Origin: Tribonema minus
Lineage: Eukaryota > Sar > Xanthophyceae > Tribonematales > Tribonemataceae
Reading direction: 5' to 3'
Assembly (NCBI GenBank): GCA_017506865.1
Contig: JAFCMP010000268.1
Location: 1-64,000 of the forward strand
DNA length: 64,000 bases
Shown: one piece after another, positions 1 through 11,300 of the stretch
How the letters are laid out: every line of letters begins with the position of its first letter
Position numbering within the stretch: the stretch's first letter is position 1
Notes under the pieces: generated by a model
What the model saw: only the letters and a program-made list of their open reading frames with translations
Database searches by the model: none
What the model was told of the DNA's origin: nothing
Position numbers and translations under genes: made by a program

Positions 1-18
1 CTAACCCTAACCCTAACC

Positions 19-59
<41 letters not shown>

Positions 60-515
60 CCCTAACCCTAACCCTAACCCTAACCCTAACCCTAACCCTA
101 ACCCTAACCCTAACCCTAACCCTAACCCTAACCTAACCCTAACCCTAACCCTAACCCTAACCCTAACCCTAACCCTAACCCTAACCCTAACCCTAACCCT
201 AACCCTAACCCTAACCCTAACCCTAACCCTAACCCTAACCCTAACCCTAACCCTAACCCTAACCCTAACCCTAACCCTAACCCTAACCCTAACCCTAACC
301 CTAACCCCTAACCCTAACCCTAAACCCTAAACCCTAACCCTAACCCTAACCCTAACCCTAACCCTAACCCTAACCCTAACCCTAACCCTAACCCTAACCC
401 TAACCCTAACCCTAACCCTAACCCTAACCCTAACCCTAACCCTAACCCTAACCCTAACCCTAACCCTAACCCTAACCCTAACCCTAACCCTAACCCTAAC
501 CCTAACCCTAACCCT
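1..515. repeat. Telomere, (CCCTAA)n, left chromosome end
   Basis: Continuous C-rich telomeric repeat on the top strand, equal to TTAGGG on the other strand and so oriented as a left chromosome end. Rare variant units are visible near 31-41, 133, 301 and 321-333, where one base is gained or lost. The array ends abruptly at about 515 and passes straight into sequence that is coding on the minus strand, with no subtelomeric spacer. The TTAGGG type is shared by many protists, animals and fungi, so it does not identify the organism. Confidence 0.98.
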
Positions 516-1920
516 GAAATCTGCTACTGACACGCTGTCCTTGGGAGCCACACTGGGCGCTGCGCTGCCAAAGTTGCTGTTTACAGAGTGGAATGATGTC
601 TCGTACGCCGTTGTGGTACGACGCTGCGCATCAAGCATCGCAATTTTAGTGCCCACCTCAAATAGCTGGCGCCGCATGTCCCCCACGCCCTCTGCAGCGT
701 TGTTGTGTCGCCGCAGCAGATCCTCTTGCCGCGCGATCACCTCCTCCATGCGCTTTTGCCCCTGCGCAACCTCCGCTGCCACTCCTGACAGGCGCTCACC
801 CTTGTGGATCAGCCGCAACTCCGCAGTCGCGACCCTCTCACCGACCTCCGCGATGCTCTCCGCGATGGCCGCCATGTCTCCTTGTATGACAGGAATCACA
901 TCCTGTACCAGCGCGTCCATGTTGCGCTGTGATGCTGCACCGCCTGCGATGGTGGGGCCACTCCCCAGCTGCGCCAGTGCACTAGCGTGCTCCGCCAGCT
1001 GTATCTGGTGCCTGCGCAGCGATGTGTCGATACTGGGCAAGTTGTGCGTAATTTGTGCGTAATTACCATGCACAGATCCTGCCCCATGAGAGAGGTGGTG
1101 TTGGCCACCCCTGCGAGCCCCCCTTTGAGGCTGGTTACCTCGGACTGCAGGTACTGCAACTCCATGTTGAGCTGCAAGTCCAAGTCCTCCTCGGCAGTCA
1201 TGTGCCCCACCGTCGCAGCTTCCTTTCGCTGCTCCTCCTGCTCCATTTCACGCTCCCTAGGAGAGGGCACCGCGTCCATTGCAGGCCCAGATCCCATCGG
1301 GCGGATGACCAGGTGCTTCGGGTTGTCGGCGAGGGCGCCAAGAAGTCCTGTGGGTCCAGAAGACTTGCCGCCAGACTCGTGCCCCCAGTCGGCAGCAGCA
1401 CTGTCTGCCCACTCCACCAAAGCGTGGTCAGCGACAGACGCTGGACCTGAAGTGCTGTCGCTGCTCCCGAGGCGCTGCGCGATGCCACCGTCAACAGTGG
1501 TACGACCCCACTCATGGTTGCGGCGTCGCATGGCAACCTGCGCTGCGTCAGGCTCTTTCTGGGCCACGGACAGGCGGCGCAGGCGCAGATTGCCGACGCG
1601 GTGGACAAGTGGTGCGGAGCCGCCGCAGCAGCATCAGTTGCAGGCCCTGGCACAGGCTCTGTTCTCACTGCGCTGCCGCTTGCTAGCTCTTTCGCACTCT
1701 GGGCTGGTACGACTGCTCCACCAGCGGCGCCTCCAGCCTTGATCGCAACAGCATCTGCCAGTGATGCTGCGCGTCCTACGGACAAACTCCGTGACCTCTG
1801 CACACGCCTCGGCTCCGGTTTGTGGCCATAGGGCAGCTTGGTCAACACAACTCCAGAGCTCCGCGTTGCGCGAGAGTTTACTCCTGATGCAGCACGCGCC
1901 GAGTCCTGCTCGTGCGCCAT
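515..1920 (-). pseudogene. Coiled-coil protein gene truncated by the telomere and frameshifted
   Basis: A minus-strand reading frame runs toward the telomere. The stretch 1040-520 encodes a heptad-like, Ala/Glu/Arg/Leu-rich coiled coil, and the frame then enters the telomere as an Arg-Val run without a native stop. The upstream part (about 1567-1060) is in another frame. The break lies at a perfect 11-bp tandem duplication (1042-1052 and 1053-1063). Removing one copy joins the frames smoothly across ...VITHNLPSID..., so the duplication is probably the disabling mutation. A further frame (about 1920-1600, ATG at 1920) may be the N-terminus, needing another frame change near 1600-1650. I do not recognise the family. 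It could be a host gene or the first ORF of a mobile element on the opposite strand to the reverse transcriptase next door. Confidence 0.55.
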
Positions 1921-2137
1921 GGCACCGCTATCGCCTGGTGGATTTGGTCAAAGGTCGTCTTTTCGCACTCGGGAACCAACTGATGAAACAACTAGCGTCC
2001 GTACTACGCTTCAGCAAGTGCAGGGAACAATGCAGAGAAGACACCCACACACAACACAGCTGACCGAACTGTGCTATGTGTATTCTGGGGCTGCTGCTCT
2101 TGTCTGAGCCAAACAACCAACAACGAACAACTCGTAA

Positions 2138-4935
2138 CTGCCAACCGTAACAGTTACAGGTGACACTCCAACATCCAGTGTCACCACACTGGGTTTCGCG
2201 GCGTACTCCACCCCCGCCGCGCTGCCCGCCCCCTTTTGGCGCCTCCACGCAGCCGCGCGCCTCAGCGCTGTGAGCGAGCTTCTGAACGCGCGCCCCATCG
2301 CGTGCGGCGACACCATCCGCCGCCTGTTCGCCCGCAGCTTCTGCACGGACACCCGAGACCGCGTCTCCGCGCTGCTAGAACCAATTGGCCAGTTTGGGGT
2401 CGGCGCGCGGTGGGGTGCAGAGCGGGTGGCGCTCATGGCGCAGCTCACGCATGAGTGCGGCGGCGTGCTCCTTGCCATTGATGGCAGTAATGCCTTCAAT
2501 GCGCTGTCGCGCTCGGCAGTCCTCACTGCTGTGGCCGACCATCTGCCTGGCCCGGTCTGTACGGCTATGTCAAGCACATCTACGGCCCCGGCCGGGCCCC
2601 TTGGCTACAATTTGGCCTAGATGGGCACGCCGACGCCGCCATCATCCTCTCCCGACAGGGCGTGCAGCAGGGCGACCCATTGGGGCCGCTGCTGTTCGCG
2701 CTGGCACTGCGCGGCACCATGGTGGCTGCCCGCGCCAAGTTCCCGCAGCTGGCGCTTCCGGGCTACCTCGATGACCTCACCATCATGACGCCCAGCTGTG
2801 ACGCGCCGGTTCTCGGCCACATTGGCCGCGCGTTCTGCTTCATACAACAGGCGCTGAGCGAGCGAAACATTCAGGTCAACGTCACGAAATGCGCGGCGCT
2901 GGTGCCGGCCTCTGGCGGCGCTCGCGAGCGCGCCGCCGCTGTCTTCGCCGCCGCCAATGTCCCCGTACCAGTATTATGTGACGACGGCATCACGCTGATG
3001 GAGGTGCCGGTCGGCACCGAGGACTTCGTGCGCGCCCACGTAGCGGCGACCCTTTGTGCCCCCGGCACCGATCGCCTGGTGGCGGAGCTGGTGCAGATGG
3101 AGGATGTGTACTACTAGTAGGCTGCCTTCTCCATTCAGCGTCTTGCCGTCCCCGCCCGCGCAGGGCATGTCGCGCGCAACACGGCACCGTCCCTCACGCA
3201 CGAGGAGCTACGGCGCTTCGATGCCATCACGCCAGCGGCCGTGGCCGCGCTGGCGCAGGAGCCATCGGCGAGTCTCACGCCGCCGGCCCACGAGGGCGTG
3301 CCGGCGGCTGGTGACGATCGCCGCGGCCCGCCGGCGGTCGCGGCGGCGGCGGCGCCACCCTCTCTGTGGGCGGCGGCAGTGGCATGGATACGCGGCGCCG
3401 ACTGGGGTGGCGAGGCCCCAGTGACGCTACCAGCACATCAGCAGGTACGCGTGCATCTGCGGCTGGGGAGCGGTGGCTTTTGCGTGCTGGGCGCGGCACG
3501 GCGCGCATCTGCCGCATTTGTTGCACGTACCCTCGAGTGCATGGGGCCGGCACTAAGCCTGGCGGCGTTTCCAGTCGTGGCACGCAGCCGCGTCCTGGAG
3601 CACGCCCGCTACGGCTTCACCTTCACACAGATAGCTACCTGCCTGCAGCAGCTACGCAGCAGCAGCGATGACGCTGCAGCGGCCCTCGCACTGCTCCTGC
3701 CCTCGGTCTGGTACCGGGACTGGCGCCAGGACGGTGGCGCATGGCGGGCGCTGCGTGATCTGCTGCAACGGGCAGGCGGAGCTGCAGGGCTGGGCATGCG
3801 GACTCGAGCCGGCGCGCGCCGCGCTGCACCAGCGGTGGCGTGCGAGCCAGGCTCTGCCCAGGCGCCGCCGGCCGCCGTGCTGCCGCGGCGTCAAGCAGCG
3901 CTATCGCGAGTGCTAGACGCAGCGCTCGCCGCCACGCAGCTGCACCAGCTTGAAGCAGCAAATGCGTTGGAAGCAGTCGCGGCGTGGCGCAGCAGCGCCT
4001 CTAAGGGGGCCATGGGTTTCTTGGCGCAATTGCCGAGCACTGACCCAGCGGAGACCATGTCGCCGCCAGAATTCCGCGAGACGCTGCGGCGCCACCTGGG
4101 CGTAGAGCGCCCCGCCCCCGCTGCGGCGCGGTGCCCCAAGTGCCATAAACCAGTGGACACAGGCGCCCACTGGCACCTGCGCCGCTGCACACAAGGGCTT
4201 AACGTCACGCGACACAACTTGAACCTGCTCGCAGACGCGCTCTTTCAGCTGCTCAAGCAGGTGGCCTACCTTGGAGTCTGCGGTCTCGACCGGGACACCA
4301 TCGCCCGGGGCCCCTTCCGCCGCTATGCGGCGCGCCACGGGTTCAACAAGTTCATGGACATCGTCTTCGGCAGCACCCAGGTTTGCCTTCCGGTCCCTAG
4401 AGTGCAGCCAAGCGCAGACGCGGTAGCGGCAGGCCGATGCACTAGACTCAGGCTGGGCGGTGGCTTTGAAGTAGCTTGTTGCATAGACGTCACCATACGT
4501 GACAGCTCATGCCCCTCCAGCCTCCGTCAGGCTCAGAGGGGCGCGCACGATGTGCAGCGCGTGCTTGAATCGGCTTCGCAGGAAAATATAGACACATACG
4601 TAATCTCAGGGGCCCTGGACCCCACTACACACACTGTGGCACCCTACTTTCCGCAGCCTTTGACCACTTCGGCGCTATCATAATGTCGACACCCAAGCGC
4701 TGCTACACGCACTCGCCGAGCAGAGTTTGCAGGGCAGCTACAATCTTGCGCAGCGCGTTGCCTTCTAGCGCCACCACACCTCCCTCGCGCTACAGCGCGC
4801 GCTCACACGTGTCATGATCGACAACTGGAACGCAGTCATTGCCCCTGATGGCGACGTCAGCGCTTACCGCCGCATCGCACTGTTGCACGTGCCGCGGCCC
4901 CCGCCGGCCAGCGCCGAACCGCCGGCCCCTCCGTA
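2138..4935 (+). mobile_element. Decayed non-LTR retrotransposon: reverse transcriptase with C-terminal zinc knuckle and endonuclease-like domain
   Basis: A plus-strand GC-rich frame opens after a stop near 2137. It carries reverse transcriptase blocks in order: an Ala-Ile-Asp-Gly-Ser-Asn-Ala-Phe block (about 2475-2500), the GVQQGDPLGPLLFALAL block (about 2656-2710) and the YLDDL catalytic box (about 2764-2780). Downstream, 4130-4200 encodes CPKCH...HWHLRRC followed by RHN, a CCHC knuckle like that before the restriction-like endonuclease of R2/CRE-type elements. IDVTIRD near 4480 could be the PD-(D/E)XK core. The copy is dead. A 1-bp loss near 2553 shifts frame, two stops (TAG TAG, 3115-3120) interrupt it, and the frame changes again near 4660-4690, after which coding-like sequence continues with another stop to about 4935. 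The clade assignment is inferred. Confidence 0.85.
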
Positions 4936-5660
4936 GATTTAGTCATTGCAAGCCCGATTTATCCTGTGCTCAGCCCATGCGGTCCAGGACACAATATACA
5001 ACTTCAACATGAAGTGACATTTTTGTTGTTAAAAGCTAGCCTGAGGATGGCTAAACGCTTTGTTGTCAAGCTGTCATGGGTGGCAATTAATGCCCCAGCA
5101 TTGAAGGTGACACAAACAGACACAACATTAGTGTGCTCACGTGTGCGTTGCATGCTCACTGGCAGGCTTCAGACGCACACAGGGTGTCTAAATTGACTGA
5201 AACTGGCAGCCCATAGAATGAGCCCTATATGTTGTGTTTGGTGTCTACGACCTCATTCTGGAGCGTCAATGGGACAACGAACGCAAAGTGCACCGCCATG
5301 GGGTGCACAACCAGCAATGAGCGGGCATACTGCCGTGGAACGTAGATGGTAAGGCGCACATGTGCACGCGGACGGGGCGGTTTTGAGATCCGATCGCGTC
5401 CGCGTGTAGGTTGCGCATAAAAGTGTGGCAGCAATGCAGTGTCATGTTTGCTACCCTGTTTCAAGGGTGCTGATCACTGTTGCTCATTGAACTTTGCTGC
5501 TGCGGTGCCATATTTACCCTCAAAACACCGTTTCAAAGTGAACAGCCTGATAAACTTTTGAAATGAAACAGAGGAAGTACATTACTCGCGCCCTGAGCGA
5601 GAATTAGTAAAAAGTACATTTAAAAAACGCCCCCCCCCCGGGCCAGCTCGCCAACATCGA
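4936..5660. other. Intergenic stretch without recognisable gene
   Basis: Lower-GC sequence after the retroelement. Short ORFs on both strands show no domain or repeat pattern. It ends in a run of about ten C at 5630-5639. No RNA gene or inverted repeat was recognised. Confidence 0.5.
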
Positions 5661-7050
5661 AAGGTGTGGCAGCGCCATGAAATGGAGGGTGGGGGCTGCT
5701 TGTCTGGCGCGCCTAGCATGTTTCACCAGCCATGGTGCATCTGGCGCGCCGCAGCAGCACCTGCCACATTTCAGCCGCACATTTGGAGCCCCTTATTACA
5801 CAGCACCAGCAGGCCAGAGGAGCATTGCGTTCGAGCTCGCGGCATCGGCAAGGACATGGAAAGCTTTGCAGTCCGCCTCTCAAGCAGCACGAGCAGCTAC
5901 TTCCCTCCCCTCACCCCACCCAAGGATACTATCTCCGGGCCTTTTGGCACCGTTGATTGTCATACCAATTGCTCTTCGAGCTGATCCATGGCTGAAGCAG
6001 AAGGAGTGGGGCTCATGCAGCTGTGCGCAGCTGCTGCAGACTACGCCTGTTTGGCCGTCGCCAGAACTCGCGCCTTCTCCGCCATGTGCCGACCATTGGC
6101 AACCTGCGCTTGAAGTTTGCCACCAAGGACAATCCCGGGGCTTCACGGCACCCTGGATTGTTGACCCTACTCCTATGGAGTGTTGTTCGTGTGGCGGCAA
6201 ACCGCAGCTTCTGCTGGCACTTCTGGCCCTGCCTGCTGCATCGGCGACTGTGGCCATCGGACCTGCGCTGCCTCCAGCTGGTCCAGCACTTGCCGCCGTA
6301 CACCGCATTTGCTGCCCCTGGGGCAGTGGCAGTGGGCCAGCACCTCACATCTGGACACTATCTTGGGACCTAGCGGTACCCTTGATTGTTGTCACACACA
6401 CTCTTTCAGAGTCTTGTCCGTGGGGAGGGTTAGCGATGCGGCAACGGTGCAGGCAGGTGGCGGCTTCGCCTGCTTGGTGGCCGACGCCAACGCAGCGACC
6501 GAGTGACACGCCTGCTGCATGCTGCGCCAAGATCATGAACGCGAACACCAATACCTGCAACCACACCTTGTTGAACGTTGAAGACCGGAGCCTCTCCGCC
6601 GCCATCCCTCAGGCTGCCGCCGGCGATGGCGCACGCCTTCAAGTGTGCGTCCAGGTGTTGTCGACACATGTGCCATGCACGTCACGGTGTCTCGGTACCT
6701 GTACGATGTCGATGTCGTACAGGTACCGAGACACGTGCATGGCACATGTGTCGACAACACCTGGACGCACACAAGTTCAACCCACAACCGAAACAAGGAC
6801 ACTATCTTGGGGCCTCGCGGCACCCTTGATTGTTAGTCATACAACTCTGCGGAGTGTTTTCCAAGGCATGTGGTTAAAGAGCGGCGCCTGCACATGTGCG
6901 CGGCGACGGGGCAGGCGGCGGCAGCTGCTTGGCGGGAGCGGCGCGGAGGAGCAGGAGCAGGAGCAGCAGGAGGAAGGAGTTCACAGCAGGGGTTCCAGTG
7001 TGCGGCCGGGGACACCGGGGGGGGGCAACACTAGCAAATAGAAGGGCGGG
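5660..7050 (+). repeat. Degenerate repeat block with a 454-codon open frame (5677-7041)
   Basis: Four related stretches occur at about 5927-5985, 6125-6185, 6350-6415 and 6798-6860. They share a core close to CACTATCTTGGGGCC followed by a CACCCTTGATTGTT-like segment. All four are in the same plus-strand frame and give peptides of the form ...(A/V)PLIV..., which is why a 454-codon frame stays open. The frame starts at ATG 5677. Its composition (Ala, Pro, Cys, Trp) is not that of a known domain, and it runs through a long hairpin. I see DNA repeats with a chance or relict ORF, though a repetitive protein is not excluded. Confidence 0.45.
6645..6770. repeat. Long near-perfect inverted repeat (hairpin), arms about 55-60 bp
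   Basis: The left arm (about 6645-6708) and right arm (about 6714-6770) are reverse complements over almost their full length, around the centre GATGTCGATGTC. The only large difference is 6 extra bases in the left arm at 6681-6689 (GTCACGGTG against GTG in the other arm). The arms contain GTCGTACAGGTACCGAGA and TGTCGACAACACCTGGACGC, words that recur as degraded tandem copies at 16275-16525. This suggests a mobile foldback-type element. Confidence 0.9.
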
Positions 7051-7074
7051 TTTTCGTAGATATGCTTGCTTGAG

Positions 7075-7560
7075 TGACAGCATCAGCCTTTGCAGCACCA
7101 GTGCCTGGCACTTAGTGATCCATGACCATTGTCCTCAGTTCTGGGCGCTGCTACCAGTAGCCCAGGCCTGCACAAAGCTGTTAACGGTTGGGACCATTTT
7201 GGCAGAGACACGGGAGGCCTCAAAGTGGGTCTGGTCGTGTAGAGGCAGAAGCTTAAGTTAGGCACTTTGGTGCAGCATGATAGTGGGGACCAATCAGGGT
7301 TTGGGTGGGGTTTGTTGGGGTTGGGTCGGACTCTTCGTAGCAACAGCATTGATACCTTTAGCACCAGTGCCTGGTGCCCAGTGATCATTTTGCCTAGAGG
7401 CGTGATTCAGACGTGTCAGCATGGTCCTCAGTTCTGGGCGCTGTCAAAGGCGAGCCAGGCCTGCATAAATCTTTTCCCAGACGGGACAAGTGTGCCTCGC
7501 GGCTGGGCAACCCTAAGTAGGGTTTGGTTATGGGGTGTTGGTGGTAGTGTGAAGAGGGGG
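7075..7560. repeat. Diverged direct duplication, unit about 265 bp
   Basis: The stretch beginning near 7080 (GCACCAGTGCCTGGCAC... GTCCTCAGTTCTGGGCGCTG) is repeated near 7355 (GCACCAGTGCCTGGTGCC... GTCCTCAGTTCTGGGCGCTG). Shared blocks continue for about 200 bp (CCAGGCCTGCA, GGGAC, GCCTC). No coding pattern is shared by both copies. Confidence 0.7.
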
Positions 7561-8395
7561 AAGCCTGTTTGCATATGAGTCTCTCTTCGGAGAAGAAATG
7601 TTGCATTGAGTGCACATCCAAAGAGAGGGCTTTTCGCGCCCCTTGCGAAGCGAAATCAATACAAGTACATTACTCTGCTATCAAGACAAGGGAAAAGCTC
7701 CGTGCCAGATCACATGGCCCCAGTTGAGTATGCTTTGCGCTGCACCAACATGCAGAAAACAGCAAGTGATGCAGGTATACACACCAGCAGAGGCCAGAGG
7801 CAAGATAAAATGAACATGCATGAATGCATGCCATGCACCACAGGCTATGATGATTTCTGATTTAATCAAAGTTTAGGTGCAGTGCCCGGACTCTTATGGC
7901 AGCTAGGACACTGCTGTTTGCCAGCTGCGTAATACGGTACTCATAGGCTGCATTTGGTACAAGGTCCAGAAATCTGTGTGCAGGCGTAATTCAGGTGGAG
8001 TTTTAAAAACCGAACAGCCACCCTCGCTGGCTTTCGCATGCTGACAAGCTGCCATACGCTGGATCTGGACACAACTCAAAGCCAGTATGAGTGCCAGAAG
8101 GCCCCCATGTCCTCTGTTAAAGTGGACTGGGGGACCGGCGGACCGTCCAGACGCCACGTTTGCAATACCAAAAAACGGAATGGGTTCCGGAAGAATATAC
8201 GCGACGGCGCAACACGCGCGCAGATGCCAACTGCTTGATTCGGTCTGGGCCCGGGCATCGTACCACAACAAGAGCCACCGGCAGATGGGTACTCATTATG
8301 CGGCTTCCGTCCAGGCACCCCTGATAATAGTATGTGCAGATGAAGAAGGTATCTGGCACTGCTCCAGGACCTTCCTCCTCGCACCACACTGACTA
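7561..8395. other. Intergenic, downstream of the sulfatase gene
   Basis: No convincing coding region or structured element. It lies between the repeat block and the stop codon of the minus-strand sulfatase, so it should hold that gene's 3' UTR and polyadenylation site. I could not identify a signal. Confidence 0.4.
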
Positions 8396-11300
8396 CTAGG
8401 CAAGGAAGGGGCCTATGTGGTTTGCAAGATTGTTCTTTGCATTTAGACAGGCAGGTGCTGTGGTTTTGTCGGCTGGTGGCTTTCCGCGGACTGGGGAGAA
8501 GGCGCTCGCTTTGAGTGCCTGCAAGCGCAGTGCCAGCCGCGCCACAATTTCAGGTGACTGCGCTGCGATATTCGTGCGCTCACTGGGATCAGTGAAGACG
8601 TTGAAAAGACACGCATTCGGGTACGGGTAGGTCATGTTCGTAGGTCCGCAGTCCAGCTGCTCAAGCGACAGAGCAAGCAGGAGAGCGGCGCTGAGAGTCA
8701 TGACAGGCCCACACAAGCGGATGCATCATGATGTGTGTGTCTTAGCCATATGCAAAGGACGGCAGAAACTTGCAAGTATACTATAGCTTAAAACCTCACT
8801 GCGTGGTGGTGTGAGAGGGGCTTGAGCAAATTTGTTCAATTGGTACTGAACGCGCAGCAACGATGCACCCATCGTTTGAAACAGTTACTGTCAAGCTTGA
8901 GGGATATCACCCCCCAGCCTTAAGTGTTCGACAGGTCACTAGACCCTGTTCCGTCATCGCAGCAGACAGCTCATTGAGCATTGCAGCAGTGCACGTCAGC
9001 TGAAATCAGTTTGACGTGTCTGAAGACGTATATACAATGAACCGGGCCCTTCACCCTGAGGCTTCAACGCATGTCCATGAACTGTGTTACATAAATTGAA
9101 CATCTATGTAGTACTATTGGCAACATATGTGCAAATGATGACATTGCAATCGATCCTCGTCAATTTGTGCTGAAGTCTACGAACAGCATAGATTGCCGTA
9201 TTTAAACAGCAGCGCTGCCTCACGATTGTTTACACTGCGCATGCTTGAAGCTACCAGTGTTAATCTGTTGAGACTCGGTTGCGTGATCTCAATACCAGTG
9301 GGTGCATGCGGTTGAGTATGTGCTGAAAGGAGCTGCAACGTGCAGAGACCTTCAGGCTGGGTGTCCGCCGGGACATCAAGATACAGGTGTGACGGCCTAA
9401 GCCTAACATAGTATGAGTATACAGCCAGCACTTCCTGTGATGACTGCAGCAAGCTGGCAGTTGTACACCATCATGGCACTGCATGTTGACTGTAGGAAGG
9501 TGCCGCAGCAACTTCAGCAACTTAAAGTACAGTCCATTTGTAGGTATGGCTCCGTATTGACAAAAACTAATCGGTCAGTGCGTGTGTCAGGGCCTGAAGA
9601 ATCTGCTCATGAGTGTTCACTCACCACTGACAGATCCTGCAACTTGAGCGCCGTTAACATCGGACGCACCTGCTCCAAGCAGTGCGAATCCTTGCCACTA
9701 TCATTGCAAGGTGATCTTGCAGCCCTCATTCTTGTTCTACACCCATAGGCATGCCCATACCTAAATTTTTTCAGCAATTTGGCTGATCTGTCACTCACTC
9801 ACCACTGAAAGGCGCTGTACAGGTGGCGTTGTTGCTGTTGGGCCTATCTGCTCCGACCAGTCCGCGCTCTTGGCCTGCCCCACTATGAGCTTGTACCCCT
9901 GCTCATCGATCACCACCTGGGGGGCAGCACTCCCACTGAGCGCTATCCCCGACACAACCTCCGTGCGCGGGGACGTGGCGTTCACGCCGGATATATATGG
10001 CCAGACGTTCAGACCGTCAACAGGCGGCAGTTCGAACGAAGCCGCCTTAGTATCCGTTGGATCCACACCCGCAAGCGCACAAAAAGTAGTGTACCAGTCT
10101 TCTATCCCGACGAACCCGTTGAGGACTTTCCCACGCATGGCTCTGGGGAGAAACCCTCCCGCAACGAACGCATTGCCCCGAATTCCCCCTTCCAGTGTCC
10201 CGTACTTGCCGCCCCGCAGCGGATAATTGTTTGCACCGCCCTGCAATGCACAGTAGGCACAATAGATGTCGATCAGGCATCAAAAGCGCCACCACAGTTG
10301 CTCATGTCTTTGTGTACAAGCTTGGATTAATGTAATTTTGGTGATATCACAAGTTACTATTCTTCTGGGGAACCAGCAATACGTCAATGTGCTGACAGTG
10401 GTAAGGAGCCTCTTTGAACTGTTGGCAATAAAGAAGGCATGCCTGCAGGTCGGCATCATGTCGCACTTATGCCATGCTTAGCCGTGAGGACCGCACCAGC
10501 ATACAAATAAGGCAGTAGTGCCACAGCTGCGTACCCATCACCTTGCATGCAGCACCTATAGGTATACCACCTGCCTGACATCCTGTCAGACAACGCACAA
10601 TGAGCAGTACCGAACGACCTGACCTCCTATATCCCATAGGGGCGCAGCATTTACTTGGGAGAGAGTCGCCTAAGCAGCTGCTATCATAGCGTGTTGTAAG
10701 TGCACACGCACTCTACTACTAGTATTGAGCGCCCTCCTCGAGGGACATTCATGCAATGCCCTTGATATTCTGTCTGGCAGAATCTAAGATAGGGTTAGGG
10801 ACAGCATGTTTGAATTGCTGTGGCTCACAATACAGTGACACACGCCCATGATGGTTCCAGTGGTTCAAACCATCTATTGTGCAGGGTTGGAAAATGCGAA
10901 CATGCTGCATTGTTCTTCTGCTTCGTTTGAATATTGCATTGCTCATGGAAGTAGTATATATACACAGGTGCACATGAGCCACGCCGGCAAGATGCAGTGT
11001 CTGCATGCACATACCACCATGCCCTCACCATTGTGACAGTACACAAAGAAAAGCAAGGAGATATTACACACATAATAGACACACAAACGCGGCAAGAGGC
11101 ACCGCCGCAGTGTTAGAATGTGCCCAGCTATGTTGCTGCAAGAAGTGGCTTTCAAACACATCTAAGTGGGCCGCATTGTAGACACTTCAATCAAGTCACA
11201 AGCGTACAATGTCACCTTGTGCAACTACAAGTGCTCAGAGGGCATCCTAGTCAGATTCTATATTGATTCAGTTTCTGCACCTAAAATGCCCCCAGCTGCA

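Noticed and set aside
541-1062. Plus-strand ORF of 173 codons next to the telomere
   Set aside because: Antisense shadow of the coiled-coil frame. It is Ser/Cys/Ala-rich with no pattern and starts at TTG.
1514-1831. Plus-strand ORF beginning VAASHGNLRCVRLFLGHG, reminiscent of an ankyrin repeat
   Set aside because: A single short resemblance with no second repeat. It lies antisense to the truncated minus-strand gene.
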